Assembly: GCF_005885635.1 (NCBI RefSeq)
Contig: NZ_VATY01000003.1
Span: 62,001 to 126,000, forward strand
DNA: 64,000 nt
Source of the DNA: Maribacter algarum (ex Zhang et al. 2020)
GTDB taxonomy: Bacteria; Bacteroidota; Bacteroidia; Flavobacteriales; Flavobacteriaceae
Reading direction: 5' to 3'
The position numbers were made by a program, and so were the translations under genes. The notes beneath the pieces are model-generated. The model had not been told where the DNA came from, ran no database searches, and worked only from the letters and a program-made list of their open reading frames with translations. Position 1 is the stretch's first letter, and every line of letters starts with the position of its first letter. This document shows, piece by piece, positions 17,878 through 27,900 of the stretch.

Positions 17878-19863
17878 TTATTTCCTAAAATTCTCGATAC
17901 CCTTTTTCAGCCAGCCATGGTATTGGTCCATATCGGGGGTATAGGCCACCGGTTCGACAAGGTTTTCCTCGTCATGGCCCATCATCACATAGAAGGGCTG
18001 CGAATTGGCCCGGTAACGAAGGGCCTGCAGTTCGCTCCATTTCTGTCCGATGTATCTCAGTTTCTTGCCCGGGCGAAGCTTGGAGTCCGTGATCTCGTCC
18101 TCGGGCAGGGGCCTTTTGTCATCCACATAAAGGGAAACCAGTACGACATCGTTCTTCAGAATACCGAGTACCCTCGGTTTCGGCCAGACGTTCTGCTCCA
18201 TTTTACGGCAGTTCACACAGGCCCAGCCCGTAAAGTCCAACAGCACGGGTTTGCCCACCTGCTTGGCGTAGGCAAGGCCCTTATCGTAATCGTTGAAGGC
18301 GATAATGTCGTGGGGGGGCAACAGGTGCGCCCCTTCCGGTAGGTCTTCGTGACCGGCGCCCGAAACGGTGCCGCCCGTTTTGGCGAACCCCACGCCGTAG
18401 GGGGATTCGCTGTATTCCTGCGGAGGCAACCAGGCACTGATCAGGTTCAAGGGCGCCCCCCACATGCCCGGCAGCATATACACAACGAAGGTCAGGGTCA
18501 GCAGCCCAAGGCCCAATCGCCCTACCGAGATATGCGCCAGCGGCGGATCGTGCGGCAGTCGGACCTTTCCGAAGAGGTACAGGGCAAGGCCAAGGAAGAT
18601 CGCTATCCAAATGGCAAGGAAGACCTCACGCTCCAACCAGTGCAACTGCAGGACAAGATCGGCCTGGGACAGGAACTTAAAGGCCAACGCCAGCTCCAAA
18701 AAGCCCAGAACGACCTTTACCGTGTTGAGCCAGCCCCCCGACCTGGGCAAGGTGTTCATCCAGCCCGGGAAAGCCGCGAACAGTGCGAAGGGCAACGCTA
18801 TGGCCAATGAAAAACCCAGCATCCCGATAATCGGTGCAAGACCGCCCTTTGAGGCCGCCTCTACCAACAATGTGCCCACGATGGGGCCCGTACAGGAAAA
18901 GGAGACTATCGCCAGGGCAAGGGCCATGAAAAAGATGCCGATGATACCCCCCTTTTTGTAGGACTGCTCGTCCACCTTGTTCGCCCATGAACCGGGCAGG
19001 GCGATCTCGAAGGCCCCGAGAAAGGAAACCGCAAAGACCACCAGCAGTAAAAAGAAGATAAGGTTGAACCAGACATTGGTCGCAAGCGCATTGAGGGAGT
19101 CTGCACCGAAAATGGCCGTCACCGCCGTACCCAAAAGCACATAGATGGCTACTATGCTCATTCCGTACAGAACGGCGTTACGAATGCCCGAGGCCCTGCT
19201 CTTGCTCTGTTTGGTGAAAAAGCTCACCGTAAGCGGGATCATCGGGAAGACACAGGGGGTCAACAACGCGGCAAAGCCAGAGATGAAGGCGATGAAAAAA
19301 ATGGACCAAAGCCCCCTTAGTGTTCCGGGCGCCGGGCTTTTGTCGGCAATAACCGCGGTATCGTTCGTTTTTGGCCGCAACTCTTCCGCACTTTCCCCCA
19401 TGAAGGTATCCGGACCGTTCCCCAAAGCGAACCTTAGGTCCACCTCCGTCGGCGGGAGACATCTGCTATCGTCGCAGACCATGAACTCGACGACCGCACC
19501 AACGGTACCCACATCGCCCAAGACCTTGATACGCTGCACGAATTCGGCGCTATCGCCAAAGTACTTTATGCGCATACCGAATACTGGGTCGTTGACCGTA
19601 TGGCCCTCCCCTTCCGACGTACCGCCCAAAAGTTCGAAACTGCCGTCCGAATCGTCGAAAACGAAACTGGTCGGTATCGGGCCGTCCTCGGGAACCGTCT
19701 GGGAATACAAATGCCAGCCCGGATCGATAACGGCCCTTGAGATCAAACTGTACTCGGTATCCGAAATTTTCTCCGTCCTGGTTGACCATTTAACAGGCTC
19801 CAAAATTTGGGAAAATACCTGAGTTGTTGAAATTAGAAATAATAAAATCAAATATCTAATCAT
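17878..19863 (-). CDS. DsbD-like thiol:disulfide interchange protein
   Basis: 661 residues in the DsbD layout. A signal peptide is followed by an N-terminal domain with VCDDSRCLPP (the Cys pair of DsbD-alpha), then about eight membrane helices with LLTPCVFPMIPL and SCTGPIVGTL, and a C-terminal thioredoxin domain with GWACVNCRKME. It would pass electrons from cytoplasmic thioredoxin to periplasmic thiol proteins. Base composition is strikingly GC-rich (37 of 60 in 18541-18600; 34 of 60 in 19381-19440) against about one third in the neighbouring M16 gene. First gene of the operon. Confidence 0.92.
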   Translation of the reverse strand: MIRYLILLFLISTTQVFSQILEPVKWSTRTEKISDTEYSLISRAVIDPGWHLYSQTVPEDGPIPTSFVFDDSDGSFELLGGTSEGEGHTVNDPVFGMRIKYFGDSAEFVQRIKVLGDVGTVGAVVEFMVCDDSRCLPPTEVDLRFALGNGPDTFMGESAEELRPKTNDTAVIADKSPAPGTLRGLWSIFFIAFISGFAALLTPCVFPMIPLTVSFFTKQSKSRASGIRNAVLYGMSIVAIYVLLGTAVTAIFGADSLNALATNVWFNLIFFLLLVVFAVSFLGAFEIALPGSWANKVDEQSYKKGGIIGIFFMALALAIVSFSCTGPIVGTLLVEAASKGGLAPIIGMLGFSLAIALPFALFAAFPGWMNTLPRSGGWLNTVKVVLGFLELALAFKFLSQADLVLQLHWLEREVFLAIWIAIFLGLALYLFGKVRLPHDPPLAHISVGRLGLGLLTLTFVVYMLPGMWGAPLNLISAWLPPQEYSESPYGVGFAKTGGTVSGAGHEDLPEGAHLLPPHDIIAFNDYDKGLAYAKQVGKPVLLDFTGWACVNCRKMEQNVWPKPRVLGILKNDVVLVSLYVDDKRPLPEDEITDSKLRPGKKLRYIGQKWSELQALRYRANSQPFYVMMGHDEENLVEPVAYTPDMDQYHGWLKKGIENFRK

Positions 19864-19922
19864 AATAAATTTCCTTGTTGTTCAGAAATATAGTCGCCAT
19901 GCCATGGCTAAACTTCAAAACG

Positions 19923-19960
19923 AAAAAGGGTGATTGAATACTCTTCAATCTGCCCTTTTT
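19923..19960 (-). terminator. strong, probably bidirectional terminator after the M16 peptidase gene
   Basis: Arms AAAAAGGG (19923-19930) and CCCTTTTT (19953-19960) enclose a further ATTGAA/TTCAAT stem with a five-base loop. The A and T runs make it work in either direction. It ends transcription of the M16 gene (minus strand) upstream of the DsbD-like operon. Confidence 0.8.
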
Positions 19961-20056
19961 CTAACTAACTCTAATCTAAGTAAAAAGTCGTTTTAAGTTT
20001 AGACACTATATAGCCTTTCAATTTTACAGTTGCTATATTTCATCGAAAAACATCAT

Positions 20057-22864
20057 CTATTTTTCTTTTTTAGGATTCATAATCACCTCAATCACACTGG
20101 CTTCATCAACATATTTTTGCATGAAGTTTTGAATCATTTCCGGGCTAATCTTTTCCACCGCTTTTTGGTAATCATCTAATGAGACATGTTGTGATTCATA
20201 CATCATGGCATTCAAGATTTCTTTTTCCCGGAAACCATCTTCACGCACTTGCTCTTCGCGATTTTTAATCAAATTTTTCTTTGTTTTCTCAACATAGGAA
20301 ACGTTAGGGCCATTTTTAGCGATCGTAGATATTTCTTCCTTTACGATTTTCAAGAGTTCCTCCTGTTTTTCGGGATTACAATTAAAAACGACCAACAGAT
20401 TCATTCGTTCGCTTGGTATGCGCTCAACTTCGCCTAAAACACGAACACCATAGCTGCCGCCTTCTTCCTCTCGTATGGTATCCACATATCTGGTATCCAA
20501 AACAGATTTGACAATCGAAAGCAACAACTCGTTTTCCAATGTATAGGGCAATTCTACAGATAGACCGTAGAAAATACTCGTCTGTGGGTTGGGCATAGCT
20601 CTTTCAAACCTTGATGAGAAAAAACCGTTCTTCGGTCTCATACCATTGTCCCTCCACTTTTCTTCACGAGGTAAAGTTGTAATATTACCCAAGTATTTTT
20701 GGGCACTTTTTAAAACTTCCTCTTGATTAAAGTTACCCGTAAATACAAAAACGAAGTCGTCTGCATCTGTAAAGCGCTCTTGATAAATAGATTTGCTTTT
20801 TTCAAAATTGACCTTGTCGATATCTTCAGGTGTTACGGGCAGACCTCTTACATGACGGTTGGTCATTGCAATATTCAGGGAATCGTAAAAAATCTTCTGT
20901 TCATTGTCGTTAAGTTGGGCCAACTGTTCTTTGAATACTGGAAGTTTGGCCTCAAAAACAGCTTGGTCAAAAAATGGATCTTCAAAATATAGGTATGTCA
21001 ATTGCATCAATAGTTCTATATCTTTCAAATTTGACTCCCCCTCAAGCTCTTCAGTATATTCTTTAAGGCTTGTATATATTTCTGCTGTACGTCCTGCAAG
21101 CTTTTTGCTCAATTGAACTTTGTCAAAAGCGCCTAGACCAGAGACTTCGATAAGATCATCGACGCCATTCGCAGATGGCAGGTCTTGCTCGTCGATCAAA
21201 GAAAGGCCTCCAAAACTTATTGCTTTCATAGCCACTTTTTCCCCCTTCTTTTTGGAAGGATTAAACACTATTTTGGCCCCATTGTCGAGTATATACCCTT
21301 TCGCGTCATCGACATTATGAATTGAAAAAGCACCTTTTAACGGTTTACCAGTAAGCTGTTTTGCGATTAAAGGGCTGTCCGCCACATTGTCTTGGTAACT
21401 ATCCAACTTACTGTTCTTAACATCATCAATGATTTTTAAAAAATCTTCCTTTGATGGATAGTTCGCCTTTTCGTCATCCGGACCGGTAACCACAATGATA
21501 CTCTGAGCCATATCATTGAATTTTTCCGCTACGGCCTGAACTTCGTTAATTGTAATGCTCGTTAGCGTATTTTGAACAAATTCAAGTTCATGATCCGCTC
21601 TTTTAACCGGTTCTCCACTAAAGAAATGCTCACTTAGCTGCGCTGCCCACTCATAATTCGTTTTCCTAGGTTCTTCGCTTACGGCATTTTGGTATTCCGT
21701 GATAATATTCAGCTTTTCTCGCTCAAATTCGCTTTTAAGAAAGCCAAAACGCTTAGCACGCTCAATTTCAGAATACCCTTCACGAACAGCTTGCTTCTCC
21801 ATTCCCAACTTAGGGTTTACTTCCAAGTAGTAGGCTCCTTTATATAGTGCCATGTCGTACCGACCCGCATCGATTAAAGAACTTGCCGCCGATGGCTTTT
21901 GAACTATCTCGTCATAACGTCCATTGATGATTCCCTTGAAAAGGGTATATATCATTTGTTGCCTCAAATAAATACTATCTTTTTGTCTTCGGTTATCTTC
22001 TTTAAAAAGCAATTGTATGCTTGCTCGAGAAGCACCTTTTTCCACGGCCTTGACATAACTTGTTTCCCGGTTATCGGGAATTTCATAGTAAGGTCGTTTT
22101 AGGGCGTCTTTGGGTAAGGGAATCTTTGAAAAAACTTTCTTTACCTTGTCCTCCATGTCATCTATGTCAATATCCCCTACGATAATGACCGCTTGTAAAT
22201 CAGGACGATACCATTTTTTATAATAGTTTCGAAGTGATTCATGTTCAAATGTTTGAATGAATTTTTGGTCGCCTATGACATCCCTGTCCGCATACTTGCT
22301 TCCGGCGAACATGATAGGGAGTACCTTCTCACGTATCCTCATATCGGGGCTACGGCTCGAACGCCACTCTTCTTCGATTACGCCGCGCTCCTCGTCAATA
22401 TCCTTTCCTACAAGGGATAACGAACCGGACCAATCGTGCATGATAAGCAAAGATTTATCGATGAGTTCCGTATCATTGACAGGTACATTATCAATATTGT
22501 AAAGCGTTTCATCGGTACTGGTGTACGCATTGAAGTCACGACCAAATTTTAACCCCCTTGATTCAAGGTATTCGTCCATCGACCGACCTGGAAAATTCTT
22601 AGATCCGTTAAAGGCCATATGTTCAAGAAAATGCGCTAGGCCATCTTCATCGTCCTCTTCCAAAATGGCACCCACATTCTGTGCGAAATAGAAGCTTACC
22701 CGCTCTTTAGGTTCGCTGTTATGCATAATGTAGTAAGTCATCCCATTTTGAAGCTTACCATGTCGTACCGAATCGGGCAGCGGTATGTCTGTGATGACCT
22801 GGGCATGCCCGAACGTTGAAAAAGAAATTATTAAAAAGAGTAAAACTTTGAATTTAGTAAACAT
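20057..22864 (-). CDS. M16-family zinc metallopeptidase (PqqL/insulinase type)
   Basis: 935 residues with a signal peptide ending near GHAQ, so it is exported. The first M16 domain has the inverted zinc motif HFLEH (about residue 80) and a downstream EEEW Glu; the second, inactive-type M16 half completes the clam-shell. Such enzymes degrade peptides in the periplasm. The frame begins with TTG at 22870, but ATG 22864 gives the better signal peptide. A promoter identical in layout to that of fecR lies upstream (22898-22928), so it is probably in the same ECF sigma regulon. Confidence 0.92.
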   Translation of the reverse strand: MFTKFKVLLFLIISFSTFGHAQVITDIPLPDSVRHGKLQNGMTYYIMHNSEPKERVSFYFAQNVGAILEEDDEDGLAHFLEHMAFNGSKNFPGRSMDEYLESRGLKFGRDFNAYTSTDETLYNIDNVPVNDTELIDKSLLIMHDWSGSLSLVGKDIDEERGVIEEEWRSSRSPDMRIREKVLPIMFAGSKYADRDVIGDQKFIQTFEHESLRNYYKKWYRPDLQAVIIVGDIDIDDMEDKVKKVFSKIPLPKDALKRPYYEIPDNRETSYVKAVEKGASRASIQLLFKEDNRRQKDSIYLRQQMIYTLFKGIINGRYDEIVQKPSAASSLIDAGRYDMALYKGAYYLEVNPKLGMEKQAVREGYSEIERAKRFGFLKSEFEREKLNIITEYQNAVSEEPRKTNYEWAAQLSEHFFSGEPVKRADHELEFVQNTLTSITINEVQAVAEKFNDMAQSIIVVTGPDDEKANYPSKEDFLKIIDDVKNSKLDSYQDNVADSPLIAKQLTGKPLKGAFSIHNVDDAKGYILDNGAKIVFNPSKKKGEKVAMKAISFGGLSLIDEQDLPSANGVDDLIEVSGLGAFDKVQLSKKLAGRTAEIYTSLKEYTEELEGESNLKDIELLMQLTYLYFEDPFFDQAVFEAKLPVFKEQLAQLNDNEQKIFYDSLNIAMTNRHVRGLPVTPEDIDKVNFEKSKSIYQERFTDADDFVFVFTGNFNQEEVLKSAQKYLGNITTLPREEKWRDNGMRPKNGFFSSRFERAMPNPQTSIFYGLSVELPYTLENELLLSIVKSVLDTRYVDTIREEEGGSYGVRVLGEVERIPSERMNLLVVFNCNPEKQEELLKIVKEEISTIAKNGPNVSYVEKTKKNLIKNREEQVREDGFREKEILNAMMYESQHVSLDDYQKAVEKISPEMIQNFMQKYVDEASVIEVIMNPKKEK

Positions 22865-22897
22865 AAACAATGCGCTTGTTAAGGATTCTTATTATAA

Positions 22898-22928
22898 GTA
22901 AGACCTCCTCCGCACAAAATACCCTTAC
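22898..22928 (-). promoter_or_regulatory. candidate ECF sigma promoter of the M16 peptidase gene
   Basis: Reading the minus strand, GTAAGGGTA (22928 to 22920) is followed by exactly 16 bases and TCTTAC (22903 to 22898). The same arrangement occurs before fecR on the plus strand. The start codon is 33 bases further on. Identical nonamer, spacing and TCYTAY hexamer suggest -35/-10 elements of one ECF sigma factor. Confidence 0.65.
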
Positions 22929-23026
22929 CCAAAAAAGATAAATATTTTGAAATCTAGTTCGTTATAGCCAATAGAGCCTTTAAAATATGGATGTTGGGCC
23001 GTGTTGGAATAAAATTATTTTGATGT

Positions 23027-23620
23027 TCAGTGAAGAAAGAAGAACAATAAAGTGGAAAGCAGTCCTTTTAATTCAATTCGCTTGAGTTCTTCCCTGATGG
23101 TGATGAGTGCTTTTCGGATTTGGCTCTCAACCGTTCTTTCCGAAATATTTTGCATTTCAGCAATCTCGCGGTATTTGTAATTCTGAAATTTATTGAGAAT
23201 AAAAATTTCTTTTCGTTTTGGTGGTAGTGTCTCGATAAGTCCTTCGATTGCCGATATTCTTTTTTCTTTGATATCCCGATCCAATTCCTCTATTTCAACG
23301 ACCGCCTGTAACCGAAGTTCTTCAATCAGAGATGTTTGCCTATCCACTTTCTTGATGTGCTTGAGGTATTTATTTTTTACACACCTATATAAATAGGCAT
23401 TGAGAGAAGTATGGATTTTTAACGAATCCCTCTTTTCCCATAGGTCTATGAAAGTTTGCTGTACGATGTCTTCAGCAAGCGCCTTATCCATTGAAAAAGA
23501 ATACACAAAACGACAGAGTTGGTTGTGATAAGCATGGTAAATCATAGAAAATGACAATTTATTGCCCTTTATGAGGGCCTTAATCATGTCATCGTCATTA
23601 TGTAAAAGTTTGAAGTTCAT
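23027..23620 (-). CDS. ECF RNA polymerase sigma factor (FecI-like)
   Basis: 197 residues from ATG 23620. Region 2 includes MIYHAYHNQLCRFVYSF and the VQQTFIDLWEKRDSL segment; region 4 includes KFQNYKYREIAEMQNISERT with its helix-turn-helix. It belongs to the Bacteroidota sigma-70 family-1 type that is held by FecR anti-sigma factors. It is divergent from fecR-susC-susD (23726 onward) instead of preceding it on the same strand. The C-terminus has an extra hydrophobic tail (LLSTLLFFFLH). Likely targets are the paired promoters at 22898-22928 and 23674-23704. Confidence 0.93.
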   Translation of the reverse strand: MNFKLLHNDDDMIKALIKGNKLSFSMIYHAYHNQLCRFVYSFSMDKALAEDIVQQTFIDLWEKRDSLKIHTSLNAYLYRCVKNKYLKHIKKVDRQTSLIEELRLQAVVEIEELDRDIKEKRISAIEGLIETLPPKRKEIFILNKFQNYKYREIAEMQNISERTVESQIRKALITIREELKRIELKGLLSTLLFFFLH

Positions 23621-23673
23621 CAGCACTTATTGAAGGCAAGTTTAAGAAAAAAATAATAATTCGATAAAACGCA

Positions 23674-23704
23674 GTAAGGGTAAAAAGGTTTTTTGAACTC
23701 CTAT
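23674..23704 (+). promoter_or_regulatory. candidate ECF sigma promoter of fecR-susC-susD
   Basis: GTAAGGGTA (23674-23682), 16 bases, then TCCTAT (23699-23704), 21 bases before the fecR ATG at 23726. The nonamer and spacing are identical to those upstream of the M16 gene on the other strand. This supports control of both operons by the ECF sigma factor encoded between them. Confidence 0.65.
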
Positions 23705-23725
23705 CAACAAACAGATGAACCAATT

Positions 23726-24841
23726 ATGACCGATTCTGAACTACAAAAATTAATCGTACTGTATTTAAAGGATGAGATATCCGATGTTGACTATCGGCTT
23801 TTGGAAGTCTTATTGGAAGACGAAAAAAATGCGGCTATTTTCAAGCAATATGTTCAGGATGACTATGTTCTGAAAAACGCAAATCGGCAGTTTGATGCCA
23901 ATTTGGCAAAAGAAAAATTGCTTTCACAAATTTCTGGTAGCAAAAAACCCAAAATATTCATTACCCATAGCATTTTAAAGTATGCCGCTGTGGTTATAAT
24001 TTTATTTGGTCTAGGTCTTTTTTTAAAATCATTACTGTTTACAACAAATTCAGTGGGTCATAGTGCCAAACAGGTTGAGGTAGTATTTGAGAATGGTCAG
24101 AGAAGTTTTATAGGTGAAGTAAACTCTATAGGCGAGGAGAAATTGACGTACGGTGAAGTTTCAGCACAAACGCTTACGTATTTCAAAAATGAATCCTTGC
24201 CAAAATCCTACAATACTTTGAAAGTACCCTATGGCAAAAGGTTTAATCTGGTCTTGTCCGACGGTACAAAGGTACATATGAACGCTGGCAGCTCACTGCG
24301 ATATCCAATAAATTTTCCAAAAACAGGACAGCGAAACGTACACCTCGAAGGCGAGGCATTTTTTGATGTGGCCAAAGATAGCTCAAGACCCTACATCGTC
24401 CATACAGATGGGCTTGACATAGAAGTGTTGGGCACAGAATTCAATGTGCAGGCTTACAGTGATGACATCGAGATCAAGACGACCCTTAGGGAAGGTTCCG
24501 TTAAGGTTTATAATTCAGATGAAGAGCTCATATTGGCCCCAAATGAACAGTCCTCTTGGATTAAAGGAAAAAAAGAACTCAATAAGCAAGATGTGGAATC
24601 ATCACGGTTCACAGGTTGGATGAACGGCCAATTGTCGTTCAGAAGTGTTCCTTTCAAAGAAATCATAAAAAAAATGGAGCGACACTATGATGTGCAAATT
24701 GTAAACAATGACGAGCAACTTGATGATGAGCTGTTCACTGCCATCTTTGAGGAAGAGACTTTTGAAGAAGCGATATTGTATTTCAGTAAGGGCTATGGTT
24801 TTGAGTATACCATAGAAAATAACAAGATACTTATCGAATAA
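23726..24841 (+). CDS. FecR-family anti-sigma factor
   Basis: 371 residues from ATG 23726 (a TTG extends the frame to 23693, but that would overlap the -10 element). A cytoplasmic N-terminal sigma-binding domain (about 1-80) is followed by one membrane helix (AAVVIILFGLGLFLKSL, about 92-110), a periplasmic FecR domain (VPYGKRFNLVLSDGTKV to REGSVKVY) and a C-terminal DUF4974 domain that contacts the STN domain of the SusC-like receptor. It transmits substrate binding by the receptor to the sigma factor. Confidence 0.94.
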   Translation: MTDSELQKLIVLYLKDEISDVDYRLLEVLLEDEKNAAIFKQYVQDDYVLKNANRQFDANLAKEKLLSQISGSKKPKIFITHSILKYAAVVIILFGLGLFLKSLLFTTNSVGHSAKQVEVVFENGQRSFIGEVNSIGEEKLTYGEVSAQTLTYFKNESLPKSYNTLKVPYGKRFNLVLSDGTKVHMNAGSSLRYPINFPKTGQRNVHLEGEAFFDVAKDSSRPYIVHTDGLDIEVLGTEFNVQAYSDDIEIKTTLREGSVKVYNSDEELILAPNEQSSWIKGKKELNKQDVESSRFTGWMNGQLSFRSVPFKEIIKKMERHYDVQIVNNDEQLDDELFTAIFEEETFEEAILYFSKGYGFEYTIENNKILIE

Positions 24842-24925
24842 AAATAGAAACCGAAGAATGCGCCAACATCCTCCGGTTTAGGTAATCAATCAAATAACTG
24901 ACCAATTACGTTGCACTACAAAAAT

Positions 24926-27900
24926 ATGAAAATAGCTGATACGCTAGGTACTGGGAAATCCGTACACCATTATCTGTATTTAAAAATGAAATTTTCGTTT
25001 CTGCTCTTATTGATTTCCCTTTTGCAAGTGCATGCAAAATCATATGCCCAAAAAGAATCGTTCGATTTGAACATGGAGTCCGCTACCATCGACGAAGTTT
25101 TCAGCGCCATTCAAAATCAAACAGGCTATCGATTCTTATATAATGACAGAACGGTCAATCTTGATAGAAAAATCTCCATCATTATGGAAGGTAGAAGAAT
25201 CGAGCGTTTATTAAATCGAATCTTCAAAGGAACCAATATCACATACACCATTATCGAAAAACAGATTATTCTCAATATTTCCGAAAAAAATCCAACAAAC
25301 GGTAAAATCGATGAAAAGCCCATTGAGCGGACAAAAGAACCAGAAGAACCGCAGCGTATCGTATCCGGACGTGTTGTGGATACTGACGGTATTCCGTTGT
25401 TCGGGGTTTCCGTTTTGATAAAAGGTACCCAAAAGGGCGTAGCTACGGACGAAGATGGTAAATATGCAGTAACGGTAAATTCTGGTGAAATTTTGATTTT
25501 CTCGTACTTGGGATTTCTGGATATAGAAATTCCCATCGGGAACGAACTGATCTACGATGTGGTCATGACCGAGACCAGTTTCAAACTTGACGGGGTGGAA
25601 CTAGTTTCTACAGGCTACCAAAAAATCGAGAAAGAAAGGGCGACAGGTTCTTTTGAAAGAGTAAAGGAACAAACCTTGGAGCGTAAAATAAATCAAGATA
25701 TCGTTTCAAAAATAAGGGGCGAGGTCAGCGGTGTACTCTTTGACCCCAACGTGAACAGCAGAGACAACAACAATAGCCTGGGCATTACCATTCGAGGAAC
25801 ATCGTCTTTGCGCGCAAATACCGAACCACTGGTGGTAGTCGATGGTTTCCCGATTCGGGGTGGTTTCAATACCATCAACCCCAATGATGTCGAAAGTATT
25901 TCCATACTCAAAGATGCGGCGGCCGCATCTATTTGGGGTATTAGAGCTACAAACGGGGTAATTGTCATCGTTACCAAAAAAGGGAGCCGTAAGAACAAGC
26001 TAGCGATTGAGGCATCTGTTAACTCCTCTTTTACCCTAAAGACCGATATCTTTAAATCGGCTTATGCCGACCCGCAGACCCAGACCGATTATCAGATAGC
26101 CCTATTCGAATCGAGTGGGTATTTCGATACCGACCAGCTTTTTGATGGTGCGCTAGAACCTGGCCGCCTCAGTCAGGTCAATAGGGTTTATGAGGCATTG
26201 GGTCTAGCAGAACGCGGCGATATTTCCCAAGAAGATGCGAGTTCACGTATCGAGGCCATACGGAAAACGGATGGCCGTAAGCAATATGCATCCCTTTTTC
26301 TAAAGCCACAGCTATGGAATCAATATAACCTTGCGGCATCCGTCGGAGGTGAAAAATATAGTGCTAGGGGTTCCGTGACCTATAATCGCAATACCGACGA
26401 ACTTATGGGTGATGAATCTGACCAGTTCATCGTTAATTTTTCAAATTCCTTTGACCTATCCTCAAGATTAAGGGTCAATGCCTCAGTTAATTTTTCACAG
26501 AACAGGATTGAAAATTCAGCAGGTATCGGACCGGGGAACTACTTTGACCAGTATGCATTGAACGAGGCTATTTTAGACTCAGATGGTAACCAAATACCGG
26601 CTTCCACCCTAGGTTTTAGTCAAGCAAGCTCTGATTTGGCCCAACAAAGGGGGTATGCTTATCCATGGATCTATAATCTGCAACAAGAGTTCGATAATGC
26701 GGATAATACCAGTGTGAATACCGAAATCAGGATTCAGACAGGTCTTACCTATGAGCTTATTGATGGATTGGATTTGGGCCTTAGCTATCAATACGAATAT
26801 GGGCAATTGAATGCCCGTAACCTGCAAAATGAAGCTACTTTCTCAACAAGGTCTACGGTCAACGAGTTTACACAAATCGATAATACAGGAAATGTATCCG
26901 GTTTTCCTGTGCCCAAGGGAAGCATTTTAGACCAGTCTTTTGCTACCCTAAATACGAACACATTTCGGGCACAACTAAACTATGATAAAGATTATAAGGA
27001 GGGTGACCATAGGCTCACGGCAATTGCGGGTTATGAGGCACGAAAAGTAATAAGTGAAACCAACAACGATAGAAAATACGGTTTTAATGAACAATCGCTC
27101 TTAAATATTTTACCAGACTACAGTACCCTTTTCCCATTACCACTGGAACAATTCTCTCAACCATCGTTGATTCCTAGAAATGCCGACCTTTTATTTGTTG
27201 AGAACAGGTTTATATCCTATTATGCCAATGCTTCTTACTCCTATTTGAACAAATACACGATTTCAGGCAGTACGAGATTAGATGACACAAACCTCTTCGG
27301 ATCCTCAAAAAAATTCAGGAACGTTCCTCTTTTTTCGGTCGGTCTTAAATGGAACCTTTTTCAAGAATTCTTCAACGAAGGTGATACCATCGACCAACTA
27401 AGTTTAAGGGCTACCTATGGTACCAATGGCAATGTCGATAGAAGTACAAGTCCGTTTTTACAGACCAAACAGGGTATAGACTTTATCACTTTCGGGAATA
27501 TCTTTTCGTTCATATCAACGGTACCCAATCCATTTCTTAGGTTAGAGAAGACCCAAACTTTGAATTTGGGACTTGATTTTGGTCTTTTTAAAAATGGCTT
27601 GAGTGGAAGTATAGAGTATTATAGAAAAAATAGTATCGACTTGCTCGCCGATCGCCAACTCAATCCGACGGTTGGTGTCAACAGTACGTTGCTCAATACC
27701 GGTGAGCTCTTTAACAACGGGGTCGATATCAGTCTCAATTTCACTTTAGTCAATGGTGATCAATTTGGATGGGACACTGCGGCCAATTTCAGTTTGAACG
27801 AAAATGAGCTAACCAAGGTAGATGTGGCGCAAGAAGACGTGTTCAGTTTTGTTCGCGGTCTATCACAAGTAGAGGGCACTCCTTTGAATACCATATATAG

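Noticed and set aside
18349-19822. Several frames of 100 to 225 codons opposite or shifted against the DsbD-like gene
   Set aside because: They arise from the high G+C of this gene, which removes stop codons; the translations are low-complexity shadows.
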